DNA of 35,057 nt from Pseudomonadota bacterium. Lineage in GTDB: Bacteria; Pseudomonadota; Gammaproteobacteria; Burkholderiales; Thiobacillaceae. Both the position numbers and the translations under genes were made by a program. The notes under the pieces were generated by a model that saw only the letters and a list, made by a program, of their open reading frames with translations, ran no database searches and had not been told where the DNA came from. Below, in pieces: positions 22,171-29,146 of this stretch (position 1 is its first letter; every line of letters begins with the position of its first letter). The stretch spans positions 1 to 35,057 of the forward strand of contig JAURYL010000127.1 in the NCBI GenBank assembly GCA_030653935.1. The letters run 5' to 3'.

Positions 22171-23592
22171 TCAGTTGGGCGTGACGCCGAGTGCCTTGAC
22201 CGTTTCGATATTGATGTAACCATCGACCGGCAGGCCTTTGGCCTTCTGGTACGCGGCCACGGCGTTCATGGTCGGGGCGTCCGTGGCACCGGAGATCGCG
22301 CCGGTATAGAAGCCGGCTGTCCGCAGCGCTTTCTGGATTTCCCCGATTTTCTCCGGCGTGGCGTTGACGTCACACAGGATCGGCGTCCAGTACTCCTGCA
22401 CCGGGCAGACCATGACTTCCTGCTGCACGTCGTTGTACTCGGCGGCGATCGGGATGCGCACTTCGCGGGCGGGTGCCACCAGCTTGGTGACTTCACGCTC
22501 GGTATATTCAGCCGGGATGGGAATGCGCTTCTCGGTCGCGGGCTGGACCATGGTCATGATTTCCCGCTCGTAGTCGACCGGAACCACCTTGGTGACGGTG
22601 GTGGCGGGCTTCACCAGCTTGGTGACCTCGCGCTCGGCGTATTCGGCGGGAATCTCAATGGTGCGGGTCGTCACCGGGGTCTTCAGGACGCGCTTCTTGA
22701 CCGTCGTGTATTCAGCCGGGACATCCACATAGCGCACGGTCGCCGGGGTCTTCACCACTTGACGGGTGACGGTCTGGTACTCGGCCGGGACTTCGACCAG
22801 ACACATCACCTGACCGGTGGTCTCGTCGATCTTCTGAAGATTGGTCTGGGTGCCGGGTTTCCAGGTGGTGTAGGCCTCGCGCACCAGTTTCTTCTCGGTG
22901 ACGGTGTCATACACGGCGGGAACCTCGACGGCGGTTTTCGACGCCGGTTTCACCAAAACCTGCTCGGTGACATCCTCGTACACGGCGGGGACTTCCTCCA
23001 GGCGGGTGCTGGCTTCCTTGACCAGGACGCGCTCCTTGACCGTCTCATAGACGGCGGGAACCACTTCCTGAATTTCTTCGTTCTTGACGTGGACTTTCAC
23101 GGCCTTGTAGACGGGCGGCACGATTTCGATGCGCTCGCTGGCTTCCTTGACCAGGACGCGCTCCTTGACCGTCTCATAGACGGCGGGAACGGTTTCGATG
23201 CGCTCGCTGGCTTCCTTGACGAGTTTCTTGATGCTCTCGTTACGGAAGGTGGCGGCACGCGCCACCTTGGCGAAACACTGGCCGGCGATGGCGGTAGACG
23301 GCACGTTGTTGCCGGAAATGGCGCCGGTGGGAAGCGGACACGGGTTCGCCGCCGCCACGGGCTTGGGCGCGGGCTTGGGTGCCACCTTGGGCGCGACTTT
23401 GTCTTCCTCGCAGGGCTTTTCCAGAATGCCGCGGCCAGGGCAGCCGATGGTCTTGTACAAGTTGGCGCCGGTGGTCACACCGCTGTTGCTGGCGGCGTTG
23501 GACGGGTCGTAGAAGCTGCCTGCCTGGGCGCCGCCGATGCTGGCCGCGATGGCGATGGTCAGAGTGCTGAGAGCCAATAGGGTGGTACGCAT
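22171..23592 (-). CDS. Secreted tandem-repeat protein (VPxxY repeats) with C-terminal peptidoglycan-binding domain
   Basis: The 473-residue exported protein has a signal peptide (about 1-23, ending AQA before GSF). A Pro/Lys/Ala linker and several Cys follow. From about residue 115 there are about eleven repeats of 22-23 residues with the consensus VPAVYETVKERVLVKEASxRxE; later copies read IPAEYxEREVTKLVKPA. Alternating hydrophobic residues suggest a beta-rich rod. The last 65 residues are a peptidoglycan-binding domain 1 type fold (IGEIQKALRTAGFYTGAISGATDAPTMNAVAAYQKAKGLPVDGYINIETVKALG). An envelope spacer or anchor is the best guess; I know no described function. AAGGAG 7 nt before the ATG at 23592 is a strong ribosome-binding site. 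A terminator follows at 22101-22130. Upstream lie a CRP-like site and -10, and the next gene upstream is a Crp/Fnr regulator. Confidence 0.88.
   Translation of the reverse strand: MRTTLLALSTLTIAIAASIGGAQAGSFYDPSNAASNSGVTTGANLYKTIGCPGRGILEKPCEEDKVAPKVAPKPAPKPVAAANPCPLPTGAISGNNVPSTAIAGQCFAKVARAATFRNESIKKLVKEASERIETVPAVYETVKERVLVKEASERIEIVPPVYKAVKVHVKNEEIQEVVPAVYETVKERVLVKEASTRLEEVPAVYEDVTEQVLVKPASKTAVEVPAVYDTVTEKKLVREAYTTWKPGTQTNLQKIDETTGQVMCLVEVPAEYQTVTRQVVKTPATVRYVDVPAEYTTVKKRVLKTPVTTRTIEIPAEYAEREVTKLVKPATTVTKVVPVDYEREIMTMVQPATEKRIPIPAEYTEREVTKLVAPAREVRIPIAAEYNDVQQEVMVCPVQEYWTPILCDVNATPEKIGEIQKALRTAGFYTGAISGATDAPTMNAVAAYQKAKGLPVDGYINIETVKALGVTPN
23011..23221. repeat. Near-identical DNA repeats in the VPxxY coding region
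   Basis: A 51-nt sequence at 23011-23061 recurs exactly at 23140-23190, and about 28 nt (23124-23151) recur at 23193-23220. Identity at third codon positions points to recent duplication of protein repeat units, while the other repeats have diverged. Confidence 0.85.
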
Positions 23593-23738
23593 ATGCGATC
23601 TCCTTGTGAGTAACGCTGGAACAACCGAAGAACAATGAATCAAATCCATTCTCGCGTCTCGCCGGTATAGGTAGACGCCAACAAATAATGGTTTTGATCG
23701 GACTTCCGTCTGAATGCAACGGCAAAAAAACAAATAAC

Positions 23739-23752
23739 TTGAGCTAATTCAA
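23739..23752. promoter_or_regulatory. TTGA-N6-TCAA dyad
   Basis: TTGAGCTAATTCAA is a short inverted repeat just downstream of the predicted transcription start of the repeat-protein gene. A related dyad (TTGA...TCAA) overlaps the predicted start of the Crp/Fnr gene itself. A role as a second operator is speculative. Confidence 0.3.
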
Positions 23753-23763
23753 TTGAGGGGTTG

Positions 23764-23806
23764 ATTATATAAAAATAATCTATACATCCGCCGTGATCTA
23801 CATCAC
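23764..23806 (-). promoter_or_regulatory. Predicted class II Crp-type activated promoter of the repeat-protein gene
   Basis: Read on the minus strand, GTGATGTAGATCAC (23806-23793) has the form GTGA-N6-TCAC, the CRP core, and a perfect TATAAT lies at 23769-23764. The site centre is 33 bp from the -10 centre, which places it near -42 of a start at about 23757. No -35-like hexamer is present; the operator occupies that place. This is the geometry of class II activation. The upstream neighbour encodes a regulator with a CRP-type recognition helix. Confidence 0.6.
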
Positions 23807-23916
23807 CCGGAGCTTGAATTGGTATCAATATTCCATGTAACTATATGATCCAGTGGTGAATTGTTTGGTATTGCGATTGTGAGTTCCTGAGCCGAACTCG
23901 GGGTGTCGTGCCACGC

Positions 23917-24642
23917 TCAAGACGCCAAGGCCTCACGGAACAGCGCGTCCGAGTTGCGCACAATGATGGTGCCATGGTCATACTCGATGAGGCCGGCGTC
24001 GATCCACACCCGCACCTGGCGGTTGACGCTTTCCCGCGAAACGCCGACCAGGTGTCCAAGCTCTTCCTGCGACAGCTTGAGGCCGATGACGATGCCTTGC
24101 TGGGTCACCTTGCCGTATTGCTGGACCAGATTGAGCAGAATTCGCGCCAGTCGTTCCGACAGGTTGAGAAAGCTCAGATTGCCGACCAGATTATTGGTGG
24201 CGCGCAATCTTCTCGACATTTCCGCGATCAATTCCAGCATCACGTGCATTCGATCTTGCAAAAACGGCAGGAATGCCTGGCGGCGCAATACCAGAAACCG
24301 GCAGGGCTCCATCGTGGTCACGGAGGCGCTGCGTGGCTCGCCGTCGAACAGGGACATTTCACCGAAGACTTCTCCCGCGCCGAGAATGCTGAGAATGGCT
24401 TCCTTGCCCTCCTCGGAAAGCAGACTCACCTTGACCCGCCCTTCCATGACGATATGCAGGCTGTCTCCAGCCTGACCGGCTTCGCAGACGGTGTGTTTTG
24501 CCGGCGCGTTCTCCACCCGCGCCTGGCTGATCAATTCCCAGGCGTCGTCGTTTGAAAGCGCCGCGAAAAGCACACTGCGCTGACGCAAGGCATCGAGATC
24601 GAGCGTCCGGGGTTCAAAGGGTAGTTTGGAAAGAGGGGCCAT
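23917..24642 (-). CDS. Crp/Fnr family transcriptional regulator
   Basis: The 241-residue regulator has an N-terminal nucleotide-binding barrel (about 25-140: HTVCEAGQAGDSLHIVMEGRVKV, GAGEVFGEMSLFDGEPRSASV with Gly-Glu and Arg-Ser), a dimer helix (about 140-170) and a C-terminal winged helix: LKLSQEELGHLVGVSRESVNRQVRVWIDAGLIE. The recognition helix SRESVNR keeps the Arg-Glu...Arg of E. coli CRP, so GTGA-type half-sites are expected. The N-terminal Cys cluster of FNR is absent. The ligand is probably a cyclic nucleotide but is not proven. The gene lies directly upstream of the repeat-protein gene, whose promoter carries a GTGA-N6-TCAC site. Its own promoter (GTGACA-18-TATACT) is overlapped by a dyad. 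Confidence 0.9.
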   Translation of the reverse strand: MAPLSKLPFEPRTLDLDALRQRSVLFAALSNDDAWELISQARVENAPAKHTVCEAGQAGDSLHIVMEGRVKVSLLSEEGKEAILSILGAGEVFGEMSLFDGEPRSASVTTMEPCRFLVLRRQAFLPFLQDRMHVMLELIAEMSRRLRATNNLVGNLSFLNLSERLARILLNLVQQYGKVTQQGIVIGLKLSQEELGHLVGVSRESVNRQVRVWIDAGLIEYDHGTIIVRNSDALFREALAS

Positions 24643-24673
24643 GGTGTCGTCGAATGAGCGGGAAGGTCTATTG

Positions 24674-24690
24674 TTGATTAATTAACTCAA
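24674..24690. promoter_or_regulatory. Dyad overlapping the crp/fnr-like gene start of transcription
   Basis: TTGATTAATTAACTCAA has TTGA and TCAA ends and directly adjoins the -10 of the predicted promoter, so a bound protein would block initiation. It is a candidate autoregulatory operator. The spacing differs from the CRP-type site, so another regulator is possible. Confidence 0.35.
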
Positions 24691-24719
24691 GTATACAGGT
24701 GCTTGCCGTGCTTTGTCAC
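24690..24719 (-). promoter_or_regulatory. Predicted sigma-70 promoter of the Crp/Fnr gene
   Basis: On the minus strand GTGACA (24719-24714), an 18-bp spacer and TATACT (24695-24690) match the -35 and -10 consensus at five of six bases each, about 48 bp before the ATG. Confidence 0.6.
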
Positions 24720-24823
24720 GGCCACCGTCGGTCCCGGTGTTTCCCGTGGGGATTTGTCCGGCTAAAAAGTACGACAGACTTGCTTGCAAGGTAGCAGCAA
24801 TGCGGGCAAAGCACTACGGCGTG

Positions 24824-25924
24824 TCATAGCTCGGCTTGCAAGTGTTCCCAGTCGATACCGATCGGATAGAGATCATCGGTCGGCTGCCGCGCGATGGCCG
24901 CGCGCAAGTTGGCGAGGCGTTCCTTGCCGGCCGGATGGTTGGTGAGCAGGGTGGGCAATTTGGCTTGCCGCTCCACCATTCTCAATAAAAAGCTTTCCAT
25001 GCCATGCGGCGTGATTCCAGCGCGGCGCAGCATTTCCAGGCCCACCTTGTCCGCCTCGTTTTCCTGTTCACGGCTGTAACTCAGGCTACTCAGGTGCACG
25101 GCCATATTGCTCCAGCCAGCGCCGGAGAAGTCGCCCGTGATCGCCCCCAGCGTCGCCCGCCAGCCCTGCGCGTGCATCAGCGTGCGCAGGGTGTGGCGTT
25201 GTTCCACATGGCTGATTAGATGAGCCAGGACGCCCGCCAGTTCGGCGGCGCTGGCGGCTTCCTTGAGCAGGCCGGTATTGACCACGATAGAGCCGCCGGG
25301 CAGCGCGTAGGCATTGATCTCCGGGTCGACCGCGACATGAAAGTGATAGGTGAAATTGAATTCACCGGCCAGGCGCTTGCCGATGGATTCGACCGCCGCC
25401 AGAGCAAGACCATGCCGCTTCAGCTTGAGCGAAGGTAGAAGCTGGGCATAGCCGAGTTCGCCCAGGCGTTGTTCTTGTTCAGTGCTGATGTGTGATACCG
25501 CCCATTTACCAAGTCGGTCAGCATTCGCCCAGAGCAGAACCTGCCCCAGGAGCAGAAGCGCGATCAACGCGAACAGGGTCGGAACGATACGGACGTGGCG
25601 GCCAGCGTTGGTTTGGCGTTTACGCGCCTGGCCGAGTTGTCGGGCGAGGTTCGCCGGCGCGAGCTGGATGAAGGCTTCCAGCGCCTCCGCGCTCTGCAAC
25701 ATGGCCGAGTAGGTGGCGTCGCGTTCCGTCCAATCGATCAGCCATTGGCGGCCGTCGTATCCCCCTGTGCGCAAGGTAATTCGCTCCGGTGGCACCAGGA
25801 AGAAGCCGTAACGTGACGATATGGCCAGGGCATTGCCCTCGAAGCGAGCACGGGCCCTGGTTCCCGCCGAGTGGAATGACGGGCCATAGAGCAGAATCTT
25901 GAACTCGGGGATGGGTATGCCCAT
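24824..25924 (-). CDS. M48-family metalloprotease-like membrane protein with HLISH in place of HExxH
   Basis: The 366-residue protein has an N-terminal beta-rich cytosolic domain (1-95), one membrane helix (about 113-133: VPTLFALIALLLLGQVLLWA) and an M48 peptidase-like domain (about 170-345). The family context is intact: PEINAYALPGGSIVVNTGLL, AELAGVLAH..SHVEQRH, SYSREQENEADKVGLEML and TNHPAGKERLANL. The zinc motif reads H235-L-I-S-H239, so both His are kept but the catalytic Glu is Leu (codon CTA, 25219-25217). E288 is the likely third ligand. The protein may bind zinc and substrate without cleaving it. The ATG at 25924 gives a sensible N terminus. It is divergent from the nitroreductase gene (64 bp gap). 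Confidence 0.85.
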   Translation of the reverse strand: MGIPIPEFKILLYGPSFHSAGTRARARFEGNALAISSRYGFFLVPPERITLRTGGYDGRQWLIDWTERDATYSAMLQSAEALEAFIQLAPANLARQLGQARKRQTNAGRHVRIVPTLFALIALLLLGQVLLWANADRLGKWAVSHISTEQEQRLGELGYAQLLPSLKLKRHGLALAAVESIGKRLAGEFNFTYHFHVAVDPEINAYALPGGSIVVNTGLLKEAASAAELAGVLAHLISHVEQRHTLRTLMHAQGWRATLGAITGDFSGAGWSNMAVHLSSLSYSREQENEADKVGLEMLRRAGITPHGMESFLLRMVERQAKLPTLLTNHPAGKERLANLRAAIARQPTDDLYPIGIDWEHLQAEL

Positions 25925-25988
25925 TTGTCGTCGTTATGCGTGCTGCGCGGGCGGCGTAGAATGCCGTGCTTTTACAGAGTCTTCCAGC

Positions 25989-26597
25989 ATGAAACAACCC
26001 TTACTCGCGTTATTCAAGAAGCGCTTTGCCTGTCATCAGTTCCAGGCGGAGCGTCCGATCAGCGGCGATGACCTGACCTACCTCCTGGAAGCGGGCCGAC
26101 TGTCGCCCTCGTCCTTTGGCTTGGAGCAGTGGAAGTTCGTGGTGCTGACTTCGCGCGATCACCTTCGTGACCTGCAAGCCGCCTGTTTCAACCAGCCTCA
26201 GGTGGGCAGCGCCAGTGCCGTGGTGGTGATTCTCGCCAAGCTGGCGGAGATGGATCCGGATTCCGACTACGCCCGCCGCTTGCTGGCGCGCGAATATCCG
26301 GGCGACCAGTTCGCGGGCGCGTTGAAGAATTACCGGGGCTTCCATGCCGCCACCGACGTCAAGGCCTGGAGCACCACCCAGTGCCACATCGCCGCCGCCA
26401 ACATGATGACCGCGGCCACCGCGGCCGACCTGGATTCCTGCGCCATCGGCGGTTTCGATGCGGGCGAAGTGCGGCGCCAGCTCGAGATCGATCCAGTGCG
26501 TTACGAGCCCGCCCTGATCCTGGCGTTCGGTTACTGCGCCGAAGAGGCGAGCGAGAAGCTGCGCCTGCCGCTGGAAGCGCTGGTGGAATACCGCTGA
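25989..26597 (+). CDS. Nitroreductase family FMN oxidoreductase
   Basis: The 202-residue flavoprotein of the NfnB/NfsB-like fold starts LLALFKKRFACHQFQAERPISGDDLTYLLEAGRLSPSSFGLEQWKFVVL, the FMN-binding N-terminal pattern. AAANMMTAATAADLDSCAIGGFD and YEPALILAFGYCAEEASEKLRLPLEALVEYR follow at the C terminus. Such enzymes reduce nitroaromatics, quinones or flavins with NAD(P)H; the true substrate is unknown. The ATG at 25989 fits the family start. The stop overlaps the VanZ-like ATG (TGATG at 26595-26599), and a third gene is coupled by GTGA, so nitroreductase, VanZ-like and DUF455 genes form one operon. Confidence 0.88.
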   Translation: MKQPLLALFKKRFACHQFQAERPISGDDLTYLLEAGRLSPSSFGLEQWKFVVLTSRDHLRDLQAACFNQPQVGSASAVVVILAKLAEMDPDSDYARRLLAREYPGDQFAGALKNYRGFHAATDVKAWSTTQCHIAAANMMTAATAADLDSCAIGGFDAGEVRRQLEIDPVRYEPALILAFGYCAEEASEKLRLPLEALVEYR

Positions 26598-26968
26598 TGC
26601 CGGTTGTTTTGGCCAGACGCGACCTGTGGCTGACTTTGGGTTGGGTTCTGGTGCTGGCGGTGATTTATTTGTCACTGACGCCAAAACCGCCGTCGCCGGA
26701 TATTTCCCAGATCGACAAGGTCGGCCACTTACTCGCCTATGCCGCGCTGATGGGTTGGTGGAGCCAGATCGATCGCCGCCATTGCCGGCTTGCCCTGCTG
26801 TTCGTGCTCATGGGGCTTTCCATGGAAATCGCGCAAAGCTTCACCGACTACCGCGAGGGTGATGTCTTCGACATGGTCGCCAATACGCTAGGCGTCGGCC
26901 TCGGCTGGTTGTTTGTCCGTCTCGCGCCGAACTGGCTGCGCCGGATCGACCGGGGGCTGGCCGCGTGA
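26597..26968 (+). CDS. VanZ-like family membrane protein
   Basis: The 123-residue integral membrane protein has three or four hydrophobic segments. VanZ-like features are LTPKPPSPDISQIDKVGHLLAYAALMGWWSQ and LSMEIAQSFTDYREGDVFDMVANTLGVGLGWLF, with the conserved Asp-Lys-xx-His and Glu-xx-Gln polar residues within helices. VanZ confers low-level teicoplanin resistance in enterococci, but most small homologues in Proteobacteria are uncharacterised, so no resistance role is claimed. The gene overlaps its upstream neighbour by one base and its downstream neighbour by four (GTGA at 26965). Confidence 0.85.
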   Translation: MPVVLARRDLWLTLGWVLVLAVIYLSLTPKPPSPDISQIDKVGHLLAYAALMGWWSQIDRRHCRLALLFVLMGLSMEIAQSFTDYREGDVFDMVANTLGVGLGWLFVRLAPNWLRRIDRGLAA

Positions 26969-27747
26969 ACGCGCATGGCGCCGCCCGTGCCGTCCTTGTC
27001 GAATGCGACATGGAGGCCAAGCTGGCGGGCGCCGCACGCCTCTGGGTGGAATGGCGGGCGGGAGACCTGTCCGCCGGTGAACTGGACGCGCCGGCCGATA
27101 CCCCCGGCCGTCCCGCGCGACCCGAACTGCTGCCGCCCCAGGCCATGCCACGGCGCCAGCTCAACGGTCGGGAAAATCACGCCGCCCTGATCCACGCCCT
27201 CGCCCACATCGAATTCAACGCCATCAACCTGGCTCTGGACGCGGTGCAGCGCTTCCCCGGTCTGCCGCCCGAGTTCTACGGCGACTGGTTGCAAGTGGCC
27301 GCCGAAGAGGCGGATCACTTCACCTTGTTTCGTGACCACCTGCGCGCACAGGGCAAGGAGTACGGCGACTTTCCCGGTCACGACGGCCTTTGGGAAATGG
27401 CGCTGAAAACCGCGCACGACCCGCTCGCGCGCATGGCCCTGGTGCCGCGCCTGCTGGAAGCGCGGGGCCTCGACGTGACGCCGGATATCCAGCGCAAGTT
27501 GAAAGGCTTTGGCGATGCGCCCGGCGCCGCCATTCTCGACATCATCCTGCGCGATGAAATCGGCCATGTCGCGGCGGGAGATCGTTGGTTTCGTCATCTT
27601 TGCGCCGAACGTGGCGAGCAACCGGAAGCCGCTTTTCAGGCGCTGCTCAACACGCCTGGCGTGCCGCGCCCGCGGCGCCCATTCAACGAAACGGCGCGTC
27701 TGGCGGCGGGCTTCAGCGCACAGGAACTCGCGGCGCTTTCGGCTTGA
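26965..27747 (+). CDS. DUF455 family ferritin-like protein
   Basis: The 260-residue protein is a DUF455 member with a ferritin-like four-helix bundle. Candidate metal ligands are conserved: HALAHIEFNAINLALDAV (E and H), VAAEEADHFTLFRDHL (ExxH), PRLLEARGLDVTPD and IILRDEIGHVAAGDRWF (ExxH). This suggests a di-iron carboxylate centre. It resembles MiaE-type tRNA hydroxylases in fold, but the substrate is not known. The GTG at 26965 is the start because it overlaps the VanZ-like stop in GTGA and gives the family N terminus. About 125 bp separate it from the Rieske gene, which has its own promoter. Confidence 0.85.
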   Translation: MNAHGAARAVLVECDMEAKLAGAARLWVEWRAGDLSAGELDAPADTPGRPARPELLPPQAMPRRQLNGRENHAALIHALAHIEFNAINLALDAVQRFPGLPPEFYGDWLQVAAEEADHFTLFRDHLRAQGKEYGDFPGHDGLWEMALKTAHDPLARMALVPRLLEARGLDVTPDIQRKLKGFGDAPGAAILDIILRDEIGHVAAGDRWFRHLCAERGEQPEAAFQALLNTPGVPRPRRPFNETARLAAGFSAQELAALSA

Positions 27748-27787
27748 AACGCGGATAAGCAGGTCTGTTTATTTGTCGCCGCGCGCC

Positions 27788-27816
27788 TTGCCCGGGAGGA
27801 GGGTGGGCGGCATAAT
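27788..27816 (+). promoter_or_regulatory. Predicted sigma-70 promoter of the Rieske oxygenase gene
   Basis: TTGCCC (27788-27793), a 17-bp spacer and CATAAT (27811-27816) lie 56 bp before the ATG. The -10 matches at five of six bases. The -35 is identical to that before bcp. Confidence 0.5.
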
Positions 27817-27872
27817 CCCGCCCCATTTTTCCGTTTTTCACCCCGTTTTCATTGATTTAAGGGAACCTGGCC

Positions 27873-28991
27873 ATGTCTGGAATGGCTGCCTCGCCGCTAC
27901 ACACCCAGGCCAGTCTGGCGTTACCCGTGAACTGGTATTTCGACCCCAAGATATACGAACTGGAGATGCAACTCCTGTTCAAGAACGGGGCGAACTACGT
28001 CGGCCATGAACTCATGACTCCCGGCCAGGGCGACTTCCATGTGCTCGACTGGCTGCATGACGGCGGCAAGATGCTGGTGAACAACCCGAACGGGGTGGAG
28101 TTGCTGTCCAATGTCTGCCGGCATCGCCAGGCGCAAATGCTGAAAGGGCGCGGAAGCGCGCAAAACAATGCCCAGCACATCGTCTGTCCGTTCCATCGCT
28201 GGACCTACGATACTCAAGGACAACTCCTCGGCGCGCCGCACTTCCCGGAAAACCCCTGTCTGCACCTCGACAAGAAAACGCTGGCCAATTGGGGCGGCCT
28301 GTTATTCGCCGGCCCGCGCGACATTCACAACGATCTCGCCAAATTGGGTGTGGCCGCCGACATGGATTTCAGCGGCTTCGTCTACGACAGCACCCAGATC
28401 ACCGAATACAAATTCAACTGGAAGACCTTCATCGAGGTCTATCTGGAGGACTACCACGTCGTGCCCTATCACCCCGGCCTTGGGCAGTTCGTCAATTGCG
28501 ACGAGCTGAAATGGGAATACGGCGAGATGTACTCGGTGCAGACCGTCGGCATCAACAAGCATCTGGCGCAGCCGGGCAGCGCCGTCTACAACCGTTGGCA
28601 CCAGCAGGTGAAGCGCTACCGTGACGGCCAAGACCCGGCGCACGGCGCCATCTGGCTCACCCACTACCCTGCGCTGATGGTCGAGTGGTACCCGCACACC
28701 CTGGTGGTCAGCAACATCATTCCCACCGGCGTTGATTCCTGCCTCAACGTCGTCGAGTTCTATTACCCGGAAGACATCGCCCTGTTCGAGCGCGAATTCG
28801 TCGAGGCCGAACAAGCCGCCTACCGGGAAACCGCTATCGAGGACGACGACATCTGCTACGGCATGCACAAGGGCCGCAAGGCACTGTATGAGCAGGGCAT
28901 CAGCCAGGAAGGCCCCTATCAGTCTCCGATGGAAGACGGCATGATCCACTTCCATGAATGGCTGCGGAGGATGATCGAGCCGCATCTGTAA
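27873..28991 (+). CDS. Rieske non-haem iron oxygenase, alpha subunit type
   Basis: The 372-residue protein has a Rieske [2Fe-2S] domain (about 40-145) with C82-x-H84 and C105-x2-H108 in VCRHRQ and IVCPFHRWTY. The catalytic non-haem iron domain follows with FIEVYLEDYHVVPYHPGL (H195, H200 and the bridging acidic residues) and a later acidic ligand candidate in the AIEDDDICYG block. Such enzymes hydroxylate or demethylate aromatic or quaternary amine substrates. No beta subunit, ferredoxin or reductase gene is adjacent, so the redox partner must be elsewhere and the substrate cannot be inferred. The ATG at 27873 is the first in frame and lies behind a predicted promoter. Confidence 0.9.
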   Translation: MSGMAASPLHTQASLALPVNWYFDPKIYELEMQLLFKNGANYVGHELMTPGQGDFHVLDWLHDGGKMLVNNPNGVELLSNVCRHRQAQMLKGRGSAQNNAQHIVCPFHRWTYDTQGQLLGAPHFPENPCLHLDKKTLANWGGLLFAGPRDIHNDLAKLGVAADMDFSGFVYDSTQITEYKFNWKTFIEVYLEDYHVVPYHPGLGQFVNCDELKWEYGEMYSVQTVGINKHLAQPGSAVYNRWHQQVKRYRDGQDPAHGAIWLTHYPALMVEWYPHTLVVSNIIPTGVDSCLNVVEFYYPEDIALFEREFVEAEQAAYRETAIEDDDICYGMHKGRKALYEQGISQEGPYQSPMEDGMIHFHEWLRRMIEPHL

Positions 28992-29104
28992 CTGTAGGTT
29001 CGGAATCGCGGCTTGTCGAAGACTCGACGCAATTCGACGAGTGCCCAACGGTACTCATTGACCATTCAAGTAATGCTCCATTTCGCCGTTAATCCAACTA
29101 CGTA

Positions 29105-29119
29105 GGTTGTATATCAACC
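29105..29119. promoter_or_regulatory. GGTTG...CAACC dyad before the hydrogenase genes
   Basis: GGTTGTATATCAACC is an inverted repeat 28 bp before the small-subunit ATG, in an AT-rich 155-bp gap (28992-29146). Just upstream CAACTACGTAGGTTG is also nearly palindromic. The position suits an operator. No -35/-10 pair could be assigned with confidence. Confidence 0.35.
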
Positions 29120-29146
29120 GTACTATGCAAATGGATATAACTTGAG

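Larger units (their letters stand above)
23593..23916. other. AT-rich intergenic region upstream of the repeat-protein gene
   Basis: The 324 bp between the Crp/Fnr gene and the repeat-protein gene are much richer in A/T than the surroundings, most strongly at 23690-23880. They hold the CRP-like site, the -10 element and a TTGA-N6-TCAA dyad listed separately. No protein-coding content is recognisable. Confidence 0.6.

Noticed and set aside
23011-23221. CRISPR-like direct repeats
   Set aside because: The repeats are in frame within an exported repeat protein, have no uniform spacers and no cas genes are nearby.
26597-26968. Teicoplanin resistance from a VanZ-like gene
   Set aside because: VanZ-like proteins are widespread and mostly uncharacterised; no other glycopeptide resistance gene is present.
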